A stretch of DNA of 64,000 nt from Saxibacter everestensis (lineage in GTDB: Bacteria; Actinomycetota; Actinomycetes; Actinomycetales; Brevibacteriaceae), in contig NZ_CP090958.1 in NCBI RefSeq assembly GCF_025787225.1, positions 186,001 through 250,000 of the forward strand. Reading direction: 5' to 3'. The translations under genes and the position numbers were made by a program. Positions 8,410 through 16,604 of the stretch are shown in pieces (the stretch's first letter is position 1; each line of letters starts with the position of its first letter). The notes beneath the pieces were generated by a model, which worked only from the letters and a program-made list of their open reading frames with translations, searched no databases and was not told the origin of the DNA.

Positions 8410-9631
8410 CCGACTGCCGGCTGCCGGTGAGGAACTCGCGCTCGACGGCATTCCGGCATCGGTCGATCGCAAAGTCATATGCCGACAGTGCTTCGGCGTC
8501 GCGACCCAGACGGCGGAGCAGATCGGCCCGGATGGCGTGGAACAGGTGATAATCGCCGAGATCGATGCGGTCAACTAGATTCAGCGCGACGTCTGCACCT
8601 TCGACCTCTGCGACGGCGACCGCGCGGTTGAGTGCCACGACAGGGCTCGGGGTGAGTGCGAGCAGCTGGTCGTACAGCCGAAGAACCTGGCCCCAGTCCG
8701 TGGCAGCTGCCGTCGGCGCGTCGCTGTGCACGGCGTTGATCGCCGCCTGGATCTGGTAGGGGCCGGGCTGGTTTCGCCGTAGGCACTGCCGGACCAGTGC
8801 CTGGCCTTCCGCGATCAGCGAGTGGTCCCATCGCGTGCGATCCTGGTCTGCCAGCAGCACGAGCTGCCCGTCCCTTGAGGTGCGAGCCGCCCGGCGGGAC
8901 TCACTGAGCAACATGAGACCGAGCAGGCCTGCCGTCTCCGGTTCGTCGGGCATCAGCTCGACCAGGAGTCGCCCGAGCCGGATGGCCTCGACGCAGAGAT
9001 CTGCCCTGGCGAGACCGTCGCCCGAACTCCTGACGTAACCCTCATTGAAAATGAGGTAGACGACGGCGGTTACCGCCCGAAGCCGGTCCGGAAGTTCGGC
9101 CTCATTCGGAATCCGGTACGGGATGTTCGCGTCGCGGATCTTCCCCTTGGCCCGGACGAGTCGTTGCGCCATTGTCGGCTCGGGAACCAGGAAGGCGCTG
9201 GCGATCTCCGCTGTGGTGAGACCACCAAGAAGCCGGAGCGTCAGCGCGACCTGGCTCCCGGTGGACAATGCCGGGTGGGCGCAGGTGAAGATCAGCCGTA
9301 GCCGGTCGTCGTGCACGGCGCCCTCCTTGGCCGGTTCATCGCGAGCATGCAACAGGGCCGCCTGCGCTTGCCGATCCTCGCGGGATGCCTCCCGGCGCAA
9401 TCGGTCGATCGCCCGATTGCGTGCCGTGGTGATGATCCACCCGGCCGGGCTTGGCGGCAGGCCCGTGGACGGCCACCGTTGCACCGCCATGGCGAATGCG
9501 TCCTGCACAGCTTCTTCGGCGATATCTATGTTGCCGAAGCTGCGGATCAGAACAGCCACCGCGCGCCCGTACTCCTCACGGAAGACCCGTTCGATCTGCC
9601 CGTTTGGAACGCCAGGTTTGCCTGAGATCAC
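8393..9631 (-). CDS. ECF sigma factor of the ECF42 type with C-terminal TPR-like domain
   Basis: About 412 residues, much longer than a simple ECF factor. Region 2 begins at [34 protein letters not shown]. Region 4 contains [34 protein letters not shown]. The C-terminal half has YLIFNEGY and [13 protein letters not shown], the helical extension typical of ECF42 sigma factors. These are encoded with DGPF/YCII proteins instead of a membrane anti-sigma factor, as here. The GTG start at 9629-9631 overlaps the stop of the YCII gene by 4 nt (GTGA); an earlier GTG at 9703 would put 24 unconserved residues inside the YCII gene. The target promoters are unknown. Confidence 0.85.
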   Translation of the reverse strand: MISGKPGVPNGQIERVFREEYGRAVAVLIRSFGNIDIAEEAVQDAFAMAVQRWPSTGLPPSPAGWIITTARNRAIDRLRREASREDRQAQAALLHARDEPAKEGAVHDDRLRLIFTCAHPALSTGSQVALTLRLLGGLTTAEIASAFLVPEPTMAQRLVRAKGKIRDANIPYRIPNEAELPDRLRAVTAVVYLIFNEGYVRSSGDGLARADLCVEAIRLGRLLVELMPDEPETAGLLGLMLLSESRRAARTSRDGQLVLLADQDRTRWDHSLIAEGQALVRQCLRRNQPGPYQIQAAINAVHSDAPTAAATDWGQVLRLYDQLLALTPSPVVALNRAVAVAEVEGADVALNLVDRIDLGDYHLFHAIRADLLRRLGRDAEALSAYDFAIDRCRNAVEREFLTGSRQSVIDAG

Positions 9632-9981
9632 CCGCACGACCCGTACTGCAGCGGCCTGACCTCGATCGGCAGCGTGATCGCCCGGGCAAGTTTGCGGCCC
9701 CACTCGAGCGCAGCGTCAAGATCGGATGCCTCGATCACCGTGAACCCGCCGATGTGCTCCTTCCCTTCGATGTACGGGCCGTCTGTGGTGAGCAACTCCT
9801 TATCCTTCAGCTGCACAACTGTTGCCGTTGCTGGAGGATGCAATCCTCCGGCGAAAACCCAGGCGCCAGCGGCTCTGATCTCGGCGTTCACGGCCTCGAC
9901 ATCCTGCATGATCGGATCCAGGAACTCCGCGGACGGCGCCTCTCCATCGGGCTGGTAGATGCTCAGCAGATACTGTGTCAT
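9628..9981 (-). CDS. YCII/DGPF-domain protein, partner of the ECF42 sigma factor
   Basis: This 117-residue protein has the YCII-related fold: [14 protein letters not shown] at the start, [12 protein letters not shown] in the middle, then [15 protein letters not shown], which contains the DGP(F/Y) motif, and a C-terminal IEVRPLQ. In ECF42 systems one or more DGPF proteins precede the sigma gene and are thought to act in the regulatory circuit. The ATG at 9979-9981 has an ideal AAGGAGGAG element. It is the first gene of the two-gene unit and is translationally coupled to the sigma factor gene. Confidence 0.88.
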   Translation of the reverse strand: MTQYLLSIYQPDGEAPSAEFLDPIMQDVEAVNAEIRAAGAWVFAGGLHPPATATVVQLKDKELLTTDGPYIEGKEHIGGFTVIEASDLDAALEWGRKLARAITLPIEVRPLQYGSCG

Positions 9982-10088
9982 CGGATTCTCCTCCTTGAGA
10001 CAACCCCGGCTCCTTGCCGACGTTTCACCCCTTATACGAACGGCTTCCCCTCGGATCGACATCCGGGACGCGACACTGCGAGATTTTC

Positions 10089-11747
10089 CTAGTCTCCGAC
10101 GAACCCGAGCGCGGCCAGCAAATTCATCCTGACATGCGCGTCGTTCATGTCGAGCTCAAGGAGCTCGCCGATCGAACCGATATGCCGTCGCACGCTATTC
10201 CGGTGCAGCCCGCTTGCCTTAGCCGTTGCATCCCAATTGCCATTGGCTTCCAGCCAGGTTCTCAGCACGTCAAGCAACAGGCGACGGCGATCCGGGTCGA
10301 CATCCTGCAACGGCGCGAACAGCCGACGCGCGAGCATGTCACCGGCCTGATCTCCCAGCAGCCCGCTAACCGACCAGGCAAGTCCATCCAGGCTCACGGA
10401 CGATGTGTCGCTGCGGCGGCTCGCGCTGATCGCCGCCGCCCGTTGATGCGCCTCAGGCAGCTCGGCCGCCGGGACAGGCTCGCTGATGATAAGCCGCCAG
10501 CCCCGGGCCTCGGCTTCCGAGATAACGGCTCGGTCGACATCCAGCCGGGTCACGGCGACGAACCTCTCGTCGGTCATTGTGACAAGCTTCGAATCGAAAA
10601 GCCGCCGTAACTCCAGCAGTTCACTCGCCGTGGTTTCCGCGCCGCCGCATGGATTCTGCAGCCGGGGATGTCGCCACTCACCGTGCACCACCCTCGCCTT
10701 CGAGGCGAAGGCTGCTGAAATGCTCTTGGCGAACAGCCGCTCAGCACTGTCGCGCAGCAGCGGTTTCTGCGTCACGGTTCGTTGCGTGAGCGTTCGAAGC
10801 GGCTGTCCGGAATCCGCGCCGCGGATCAGGCAATCGGGCTCGAGTGTGAGCGCCGCCGCCAGCTGCCCTGGCGCGAGGGACCCGCTGATCCGCTGCCGGG
10901 CCCGCAGCTCGAGAAGGCCGATCGCGGCCGAGACCAGGTTGTTCTGCGCTGGGGACAGATTCGTGTCCGCGCCAATGATGAGAACACCCAATGTGGAGTC
11001 GTGCAGGCTGCGCAGGGGATAGCCGTACACAGTCCGCGCGCCGGGCGTATCGAAGAACTTCAGCTCGATCCTCGGGCCGCCGCCGCCCAGAATCGAGTCG
11101 AGGATCGGCTGGAGCTGTGCTTTGGTCAGAAAACCTTCGCCGGATGCCGCGCGCCGACGCCCGCTGGCATCGTAGACCCGTGCCCAGCAGGGAATTTCAG
11201 TTGTCAGCACGCTTAGCAAGCCATGTTCGGGGCGTGCGGTGAGAACCGCACGCATCATCCGCCGGTTCGCCTCGGCGAGCGCCCGAATTGCCCTGGCATT
11301 CTCCGACTCCAGCAGCCGGGAGAACGTGACGCCAAGAGCTACGAAGGGCAGATCAGCCGGGATCCGGAAAAGCGTCAAGCCGTGCTCTTTGCAGGCGCTG
11401 ATCAGCTGCTCCGGCAGCTCATCGTGATACGGCGTGACCCCAAAGCCGAGCGCGCTGACATTCGCGCCGACCAGCCGCCGGACGTAGCGGTCCACCGTCG
11501 CTGGACCGGCTCCTCCTTCAAGGAATGGCATCCCGGCGGTCAGCACCACCTCGTCGTCAACCAGATAGGGCGCCGGATCCGCAAGTTCGCTGGGCTCGAC
11601 CCAGCGCACAAAACGCGGGTCGCCGACCTCGTGCACGACGGAGATCCGATCGGCAAACTCGGCCAGGAACGCCTTTAGCGAGACCAGGCCAAGCGGGGTG
11701 GCAGGGTCGGCTCCGGCGAGGGCTTCGGTGTGCTGTTCGCTGGCCAT
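10089..11747 (-). CDS. PucR-family transcriptional regulator of the permease-davB unit
   Basis: This is a 552-residue activator-type regulator. The N-terminal PucR sensory domain covers about residues 15-130, including ELADPAPYLVDDEVVLTAG and the conserved ALGFGVTPYHDELPEQLI. The C-terminal PucR helix-turn-helix is GNWDATAKASGLHRNSVRRHI near residue 510. The ATG at 11745-11747 follows a GGAGGAC element. The gene is divergent from a cationic amino-acid-type permease and davB, so it most likely senses lysine or a breakdown product and controls that unit. A 12-bp perfect palindrome lies in the shared intergenic region. Confidence 0.88.
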   Translation of the reverse strand: MASEQHTEALAGADPATPLGLVSLKAFLAEFADRISVVHEVGDPRFVRWVEPSELADPAPYLVDDEVVLTAGMPFLEGGAGPATVDRYVRRLVGANVSALGFGVTPYHDELPEQLISACKEHGLTLFRIPADLPFVALGVTFSRLLESENARAIRALAEANRRMMRAVLTARPEHGLLSVLTTEIPCWARVYDASGRRRAASGEGFLTKAQLQPILDSILGGGGPRIELKFFDTPGARTVYGYPLRSLHDSTLGVLIIGADTNLSPAQNNLVSAAIGLLELRARQRISGSLAPGQLAAALTLEPDCLIRGADSGQPLRTLTQRTVTQKPLLRDSAERLFAKSISAAFASKARVVHGEWRHPRLQNPCGGAETTASELLELRRLFDSKLVTMTDERFVAVTRLDVDRAVISEAEARGWRLIISEPVPAAELPEAHQRAAAISASRRSDTSSVSLDGLAWSVSGLLGDQAGDMLARRLFAPLQDVDPDRRRLLLDVLRTWLEANGNWDATAKASGLHRNSVRRHIGSIGELLELDMNDAHVRMNLLAALGFVGD

Positions 11748-11789
11748 TACGTCCTCCGCGGTAGTGCAGTTCAACCTGCAGGATAGTGC

Positions 11790-11801
11790 TTTGGGCCCAA
11801 A
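11790..11801. promoter_or_regulatory. Palindrome TTTGGGCCCAAA, candidate PucR operator
   Basis: This perfect 12-bp palindrome sits in the 131-bp region between the divergent pucR-like and permease genes, 43 bp from the former start and 77 bp from the latter. GTGC and GCAC extend the dyad on either side with a one-base offset. Position and symmetry fit a regulator-binding site; binding by the neighbouring PucR protein is inferred. Confidence 0.45.
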
Positions 11802-11878
11802 TGCACACTCTCGCCAAGTCGAGCCGAGCCATACCGTGGTCTGCGGAGCAAAAGTCTTGCCGGAAGAATGGAAAGTCA

Positions 11879-13387
11879 ATGACGACAGTAACGAAAACTG
11901 ACCGGCCGGGAACGCATCCTTTGCTGCGCAGGAAGCCGATAGCGCAGATCAGCGAGGAAGCCGGAGGCGGATCCGACGGCGGGAAGCTGGTCCGAAGCCT
12001 CGGACTGTGGCACCTGACCATGATCAGCGTCGGAGCAACACTTGGCACCGGGATCTTCGTCATCCTGGGCACGGCAATCCCGGACGCGGGTCCGGCTGTC
12101 TGGATTTCATTTATCATCGCCGGAATCGCCGCGCTGCTTTCCGCGGTTTCGTACGCCGAACTCGCCAGCCTGGTTCCGGTTTCCGGCTCCAGCTATTCCT
12201 ATACCTATGCCACCCTCGGCGAGGGAATGGCGTGGGTGTGCGGCTGGTGCCTCGTGCTCGAGTACGGCGTTTCCGTTGCGGCCGTCTCGTCCGGCGCCGG
12301 CGAGTACATCAACGAGGCGATCTCGACCTTTGGCCTCGAGCTGCCACACGCGATCACCGCGGCGCCGGGCGCAGACGGCGGCATCGTCGACCTCCCGGCG
12401 ATGCTGCTCGTTGTGCTCGCGATGCTGCTGCTGGTTCGCGGCGTTAAGGAAAGCGCCCTGGTCAACACGGTGATGGTCGTAATCAAGATCGTCATTCTGA
12501 TCTTTTTCTGTGTCGTCGCGTTCTCCGCCTTCAGCGCCGGGAACTTCCAGCCGCTGTTCCCGATGGGAGCTGCCGGAATGTCCGCCGCGGCATCCCGAGT
12601 CTTCTTCTCCTACATCGGCTTCGACGCGGCGTCGACCGCCGGCGAGGAGGCCAAGAACCCGCAACGCGACCTGCCGCGCGCCATCCTGCTGTCGATGGTC
12701 ATCGTGACCTCGCTCTACGTGCTGGTGGCTATTGCGGCAGTAGGCGCAAGGGAATGGACCTGGTTCCAGGGGTCAGAGGCTGCCCTGGTCGAGATCGTCA
12801 GGGAGAGCATCCAGCAGCCGTGGGTCGCCGTCGTATTCTCAATCGGCGCCATCATCGCGATCGCGAGCGTCGTCCTGACCGTGTTGTACGGGCAGACCCG
12901 GATTCTGCTCACCATGTCGCGTGACGGTCTGGTACCAAAGGTTTTCGGGAAGCTCTCCGCCAAGACCGGCGCGCCCGTCCAGGGGACATTGATCCTCGGT
13001 ATCGCCATCGCCGTGACCGCCGCCGTCATCCCGCTCGGTGAGCTTGCCGATGCCACCAGCATCGGCACCCTGTTTGCTTTCGCGCTGGTGAACATCGCCG
13101 TGATCTACCTGCGCCGGAAGCAGCCGGAGATCAAGCGTCAATACCGGGTGCCCTTCTTCCCGGTAACGCCGCTGCTCGGCGCGGCGATGTGCGTCTACCT
13201 GATGTTGAATCTGGGTGCCTCCACCTGGATCGTGTTCGGCCTCTGGATGCTCGTTGGCGTTGGGCTGTATTACGCCTACGGACGCCGACACTCCCGGGTG
13301 GCTGCGCTCAGCGATGAGGAGTACCGTGCCCTCACGGCGGTACCTCTCCAAACGCCTGCCCGATCGACCGCTGACCAGCGGCTGTAG
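11879..13387 (+). CDS. APC-superfamily amino-acid permease, cationic-amino-acid transporter type
   Basis: A 502-residue integral membrane protein with about 12-14 hydrophobic segments. The first transmembrane region contains the APC substrate-binding signature ISVGATLGTGIFVILG. Later landmarks are SYAELASLVPVSGSSYSY, FFSYIGFDAASTAGEEAKNPQRDLPRAIL and YGQTRILLTMSRDGLVP, all typical of CAT/YfnA-like transporters. I chose the ATG at 11879 because the longer reading from 11786 starts inside the promoter region. It is 91 nt upstream of davB on the same strand and divergent from a PucR gene, so it probably imports lysine or a related amino acid for the DavB pathway. Confidence 0.87.
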   Translation: MTTVTKTDRPGTHPLLRRKPIAQISEEAGGGSDGGKLVRSLGLWHLTMISVGATLGTGIFVILGTAIPDAGPAVWISFIIAGIAALLSAVSYAELASLVPVSGSSYSYTYATLGEGMAWVCGWCLVLEYGVSVAAVSSGAGEYINEAISTFGLELPHAITAAPGADGGIVDLPAMLLVVLAMLLLVRGVKESALVNTVMVVIKIVILIFFCVVAFSAFSAGNFQPLFPMGAAGMSAAASRVFFSYIGFDAASTAGEEAKNPQRDLPRAILLSMVIVTSLYVLVAIAAVGAREWTWFQGSEAALVEIVRESIQQPWVAVVFSIGAIIAIASVVLTVLYGQTRILLTMSRDGLVPKVFGKLSAKTGAPVQGTLILGIAIAVTAAVIPLGELADATSIGTLFAFALVNIAVIYLRRKQPEIKRQYRVPFFPVTPLLGAAMCVYLMLNLGASTWIVFGLWMLVGVGLYYAYGRRHSRVAALSDEEYRALTAVPLQTPARSTADQRL

Positions 13388-13391
13388 CAAC

Positions 13392-13406
13392 AACCGCCGG
13401 GCGGTT
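13392..13406. repeat. Short palindrome between permease and davB genes
   Basis: AACCGCC and GGCGGTT flank a single G just after the permease stop codon. It could form a compact hairpin that trims or attenuates the message between the two genes. There is no T-run, so it is not a standard intrinsic terminator. Confidence 0.35.
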
Positions 13407-13478
13407 CGGCGTTCCATTGCCGGGCAGCCAGGCGCACCATAATTTGTACAGATCCACCAGCGACACCTAAGGACGATC

Positions 13479-15164
13479 ATGACTTCGGCCACCGAGTTCT
13501 CCGAGCCGCATGCCGGCGAGCCGCCGATCACTATGTTGAACCCGGACTTCCCGTTCAGCTACGACAGCTACCTGGCGGATTCAGCTGGGCTGGGCAGCGT
13601 GCCGGAGTCGGCGCTCGGAACTCCGGTTGCGGTGGTCGGCGCGGGACTATCCGGGCTGGTGACTGCCTATGAGCTGATGAAGCTCGGGCTGCGCCCGGTG
13701 ATCTATGAGGCCGACCAGATCGGCGGGCGACTGCGAACCGCGTCGTTCGCTGCGGCGCCGGATGTCGTCGCCGATCTGGGCGGGATGCGGTTTCCGGTGT
13801 CGGGCAAGGCCTTCTATCACTACGTCGACCTGCTCGGCCTGGAGACTGCTGCATTCCCGAACCCACTGGACGCAGCCACGCCGAGCACCGTGATCGAGCT
13901 GGCAGGTCAGTCGCATTTCGCCCGGACGCCGGCAGACCTGCCGGAGTTCTACCGGGAGGTGTCCGCGGCATGGAAGTCCGCGATCAATGATGAGGCCAAG
14001 TTCTCCGAAATGCAGGCGGCTATCCGCACGCGGGACACGGCCGAGATCAAGCGGATCTGGAATTCGCTGCTCGAGGACTTCGATGAGCAGACGTTCTATG
14101 GCTTCATCGCCCAGAGCAAGGCGTTCCGCGATGCCGGCTTCGCGCATCGCGAGGCCTTCGGCCAGGTCGGGTTCGGGACCGGAGGCTGGGACACCGATTT
14201 CCCCAACTCCATTCTGGAGATCCTCCGGGTGGTATACACGGACGCCGACGACAGCCACCGCCGGATCGTCGGCGGCGCGCAGCGGCTCCCGGAGGCTTTG
14301 TGGAATCACGAACCGGATGACCTCGTGCACTGGCCGAAGGGAACCTCGCTCGCCTCGCTGCACGGGAAGTCGCCGCGCGCAGCTGTGGCAAAGATCCGGC
14401 GGGACGAGAACGGCCAGCTGGAGATCACCGAAAAGTGGGGTCGGACCGAGAGCTTTCCGACCGCAGTCGTCACCTGCCAGTCCTGGTTGCTGTCCACCAG
14501 AATCGACACCGAGGAATCGCTGTTCGCCCCGGAAATGTGGACAGCGATCGAGCGGTCGCACTACATGCAGTCGTCGAAGACTTTCGTCATGGTCGACCGG
14601 CCGTTCTGGAAGGACATCGATCCGGCCACGGGCCGGCCGGTGATGAGTATGACGCTGACCGACCGGCTGAACCGGGCGACCTATCTGCTGGATGACGGCG
14701 ACGACCGGCCGGCGGTAATCCTGTTGTCCTACACCTGGAATGATGATGCGCTGAAATGGTTGCCGCTCAGCGCGGACGAGCGCGTCGACCTGATGCTGCA
14801 CTCGCTGAAGCAGATCTATCCCACGCTCGACATCCGCAGCCATATCATCGGCGACCCGATCACTGTCTCGTGGGAAGATGACCCCAACTTCATGGGTGCC
14901 TTCAAGGCGAACCTTCCCGGTCAGTACCGGTATCAGCAGCGGTTGTTCACGCACTTCGCTCAGCAGGGGATCGACGAGCAGCGGAAGGGTATTTTCCTGG
15001 CCGGCGACGATGTCTCGTTCACCGCGGGCTGGGCCGAGGGCGCCGTCACGACCGGACTCAACGCTGTGTGGGGCGTCATAGATTATCTTGGCGGCAGCAG
15101 CGCCGAGGGCAATCCCGGCCCGGGCGAGTTCATCGACGAGCTGGGGCCGATCAAGCTGCGTTGA
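13479..15164 (+). CDS. davB: Lysine 2-monooxygenase-type flavin amino-acid oxidase (DavB-like)
   Basis: The 561-residue protein has the length and full-length pattern of Pseudomonas DavB, which decarboxylates L-lysine oxidatively to 5-aminovaleramide. The FAD site is VAVVGAGLSGL (GxGxxG at residues 54-59), followed by EADQIGGRLRT. The signature DLGGMRFPVSGKAFYHYVD and the block HREAFGQVGFGTGGWDTDFPNS are shared with DavB. The C-terminal flavin motif is AGDDVSFTAGWAEGAVTTGLNAVWG. Tryptophan 2-monooxygenases are relatives, but the DPDFPF-like N-terminus and the GPG...E-GPI end match the lysine enzyme better. The ATG follows AAGGA. The stop codon lies in a 22-bp tandem duplication (15155-15198). 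Confidence 0.85.
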   Translation: MTSATEFSEPHAGEPPITMLNPDFPFSYDSYLADSAGLGSVPESALGTPVAVVGAGLSGLVTAYELMKLGLRPVIYEADQIGGRLRTASFAAAPDVVADLGGMRFPVSGKAFYHYVDLLGLETAAFPNPLDAATPSTVIELAGQSHFARTPADLPEFYREVSAAWKSAINDEAKFSEMQAAIRTRDTAEIKRIWNSLLEDFDEQTFYGFIAQSKAFRDAGFAHREAFGQVGFGTGGWDTDFPNSILEILRVVYTDADDSHRRIVGGAQRLPEALWNHEPDDLVHWPKGTSLASLHGKSPRAAVAKIRRDENGQLEITEKWGRTESFPTAVVTCQSWLLSTRIDTEESLFAPEMWTAIERSHYMQSSKTFVMVDRPFWKDIDPATGRPVMSMTLTDRLNRATYLLDDGDDRPAVILLSYTWNDDALKWLPLSADERVDLMLHSLKQIYPTLDIRSHIIGDPITVSWEDDPNFMGAFKANLPGQYRYQQRLFTHFAQQGIDEQRKGIFLAGDDVSFTAGWAEGAVTTGLNAVWGVIDYLGGSSAEGNPGPGEFIDELGPIKLR

Positions 15165-15198
15165 GCGCGCGGGGCGGCTGCGTTGAGCGCGCGAGGCG
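15155..15198. repeat. 22-bp tandem duplication spanning the davB stop codon
   Basis: Two 22-bp copies differ at one base and both contain GCTGCGTTGAGCGCGCG. The first copy includes the last codons and the TGA of davB; the second repeats the stop downstream. It is one of several stop-spanning duplications in this window. Confidence 0.8.
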
Positions 15199-15249
15199 GT
15201 CCGCTGCACAGCTGAGCGGTCCGCTTTCTTGGCGTTGGTGCGCCTTATT

Positions 15250-15282
15250 GTGACGACCTTGCCGAGGTAGTGGACCGTTTCG
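15250..15282. repeat. Dispersed repeat, copy A (before the CEO-synthase gene)
   Basis: GTGACG, 13 variable bases and AGTGGACCGTTTCG occur here and again, with identical spacing, at 16610-16642 after the CEO-synthase gene. Upstream bases (CCGCTTTCTTGGCG here) are also related. The two copies flank one gene in the same orientation. Confidence 0.55.
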
Positions 15283-15375
15283 CCTCGTCCGCCGGCCAAT
15301 GCGTCCGAGGCCTCGACGTCGAATGCGGTTCGTACTGGAATCCATGCTAGACAAGAGGTAACCAAAGGGGTTTTA

Positions 15376-16515
15376 GTGAATGCGCTCACTCTCGGCGTCG
15401 TGTCGCGGTCAAGTAAGAAAAACGAACGCCGATTGCCGATTCATCCGGCACATTTCGAGCGAATCGATCCCCGCCTCCGGAGCCGCATCTTCCTTGAAAC
15501 CGGGTACGGAGAAGAGTACGGATTCTCTGACGAACAGCTCGCGCCGTACGTCGGCGGATTCCGTTCCCGCGCAGGCCTGATCGCGGAATGCGACGTCATC
15601 CTGCTGGGGAAGCCGCTCGCGGCCGATGTCGCGCAACTTCGTGAGGGCCAGGTGCTGTGGGGTTGGCCGCACTGCGTCCAGGACACCGAACTCACCCAGC
15701 ACGCCATCGATCGCCGGCTGACGCTCATCGCCTTCGAGGCAATGAATCACTGGACCGCCGGCGGCTGGTTCAGCCTGCATGTCTTCCACAAGAACAATGA
15801 GCTCGCCGGCTACTGCTCGGTGCTTCACGCCATGCAGTTGACCGGATCGACCGGAGATTACGGCCGTCGGCTGCGTGCGGCGGTGATCGGTTTCGGCGCC
15901 ACGGCCCGGGGTGCGGTTACCGCACTGAAGGCGCACGGCGTGCACGATGTCGATGTGCTCACGAACCGGGACGTCACGGCAGTCGGCTCCCCGATCCATT
16001 CCGCCCGGATGCTGCACTTCGATCATGACGACTCCGACCCGCGGCGCAGCGAGGTGCACCTGGAAGACGGTGAGGTGCCGTTGGCGGAATTCCTCGCCGA
16101 TCACGACATCATCGTCAACTGCGTTCTGCAGGACACCAACGCACCGCTAACCTTCCTGGTCGATCACGACCTCGCCGCGATTTCGCCAGGCACATTGATC
16201 GTCGACGTCTCGTGCGACGAGGGGATGGGTTTCAGCTGGGCCAAGCCCACCTCGTTCGACGCGCCCATGTTCGATGTCGGCGACAAGGTGCACTACTACG
16301 GGGTGGACCACAGTCCGTCCTATCTGTGGAATTCCGCCACCTGGGAGAACAGTGAGGCGCTGCTGCCCTATCTCGAGACGGTGCTCGCCGGGCCGGCGGA
16401 CTGGGACGCCAGCGAGACGATTCGCAAGGCGATCGAGATTCGGCAGGGTGTCATCCAGAACCCCAACATCCTGTCCTTTCAGCATCGTTCCGCCGAGTAC
16501 CCGCACATCAGCTAG
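15376..16515 (+). CDS. N5-(carboxyethyl)ornithine synthase homologue (AlaDH/PNT family)
   Basis: This 379-residue protein belongs to the alanine dehydrogenase/transhydrogenase fold. N-terminal motifs are SRSSKKNERRLPIHP and ETGYGEEYGFSDEQL; WGWPHCVQD and HVFHKNNELAGYCSV follow. The nucleotide-binding loop is AVIGFGATARGAVTAL near residue 178. In Lactococcus the family joins pyruvate reductively to ornithine or lysine, giving N5-(carboxyethyl)ornithine or N6-(carboxyethyl)lysine. Actinobacterial members are much diverged and their reaction and direction are untested. The GTG start has AAAGGGG five bases upstream. It follows davB by 211 bp, so a link to lysine metabolism is plausible. Confidence 0.72.
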   Translation: MNALTLGVVSRSSKKNERRLPIHPAHFERIDPRLRSRIFLETGYGEEYGFSDEQLAPYVGGFRSRAGLIAECDVILLGKPLAADVAQLREGQVLWGWPHCVQDTELTQHAIDRRLTLIAFEAMNHWTAGGWFSLHVFHKNNELAGYCSVLHAMQLTGSTGDYGRRLRAAVIGFGATARGAVTALKAHGVHDVDVLTNRDVTAVGSPIHSARMLHFDHDDSDPRRSEVHLEDGEVPLAEFLADHDIIVNCVLQDTNAPLTFLVDHDLAAISPGTLIVDVSCDEGMGFSWAKPTSFDAPMFDVGDKVHYYGVDHSPSYLWNSATWENSEALLPYLETVLAGPADWDASETIRKAIEIRQGVIQNPNILSFQHRSAEYPHIS

Positions 16516-16553
16516 GCCTTGCCCGGTGCCGAGCGAAGCGGCCCGGTCCCGGT

Positions 16554-16592
16554 GCGAGCGAAAGGTGCCCGCGCCGAGCGAAAGGTGCCCGC
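16554..16592. repeat. 20-bp tandem repeat after the CEO-synthase gene
   Basis: Two adjacent copies of GAGCGAAAGGTGCCCGC with slightly different first bases (16554-16572 and 16573-16592) follow a more degenerate third copy. They lie in the convergent gap before the MFS gene. No T-run is present, so a terminator role is unsupported. Confidence 0.65.
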
Positions 16593-16604
16593 CTTCTCGG
16601 CGTC

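Noticed and set aside
13479-15164. Tryptophan 2-monooxygenase (indole-3-acetamide/auxin route)
   Set aside because: The FAD monooxygenase is related to IaaM, but its N- and C-terminal segments and several long motifs fit lysine 2-monooxygenase better, and no amidase-signature IaaH is nearby.
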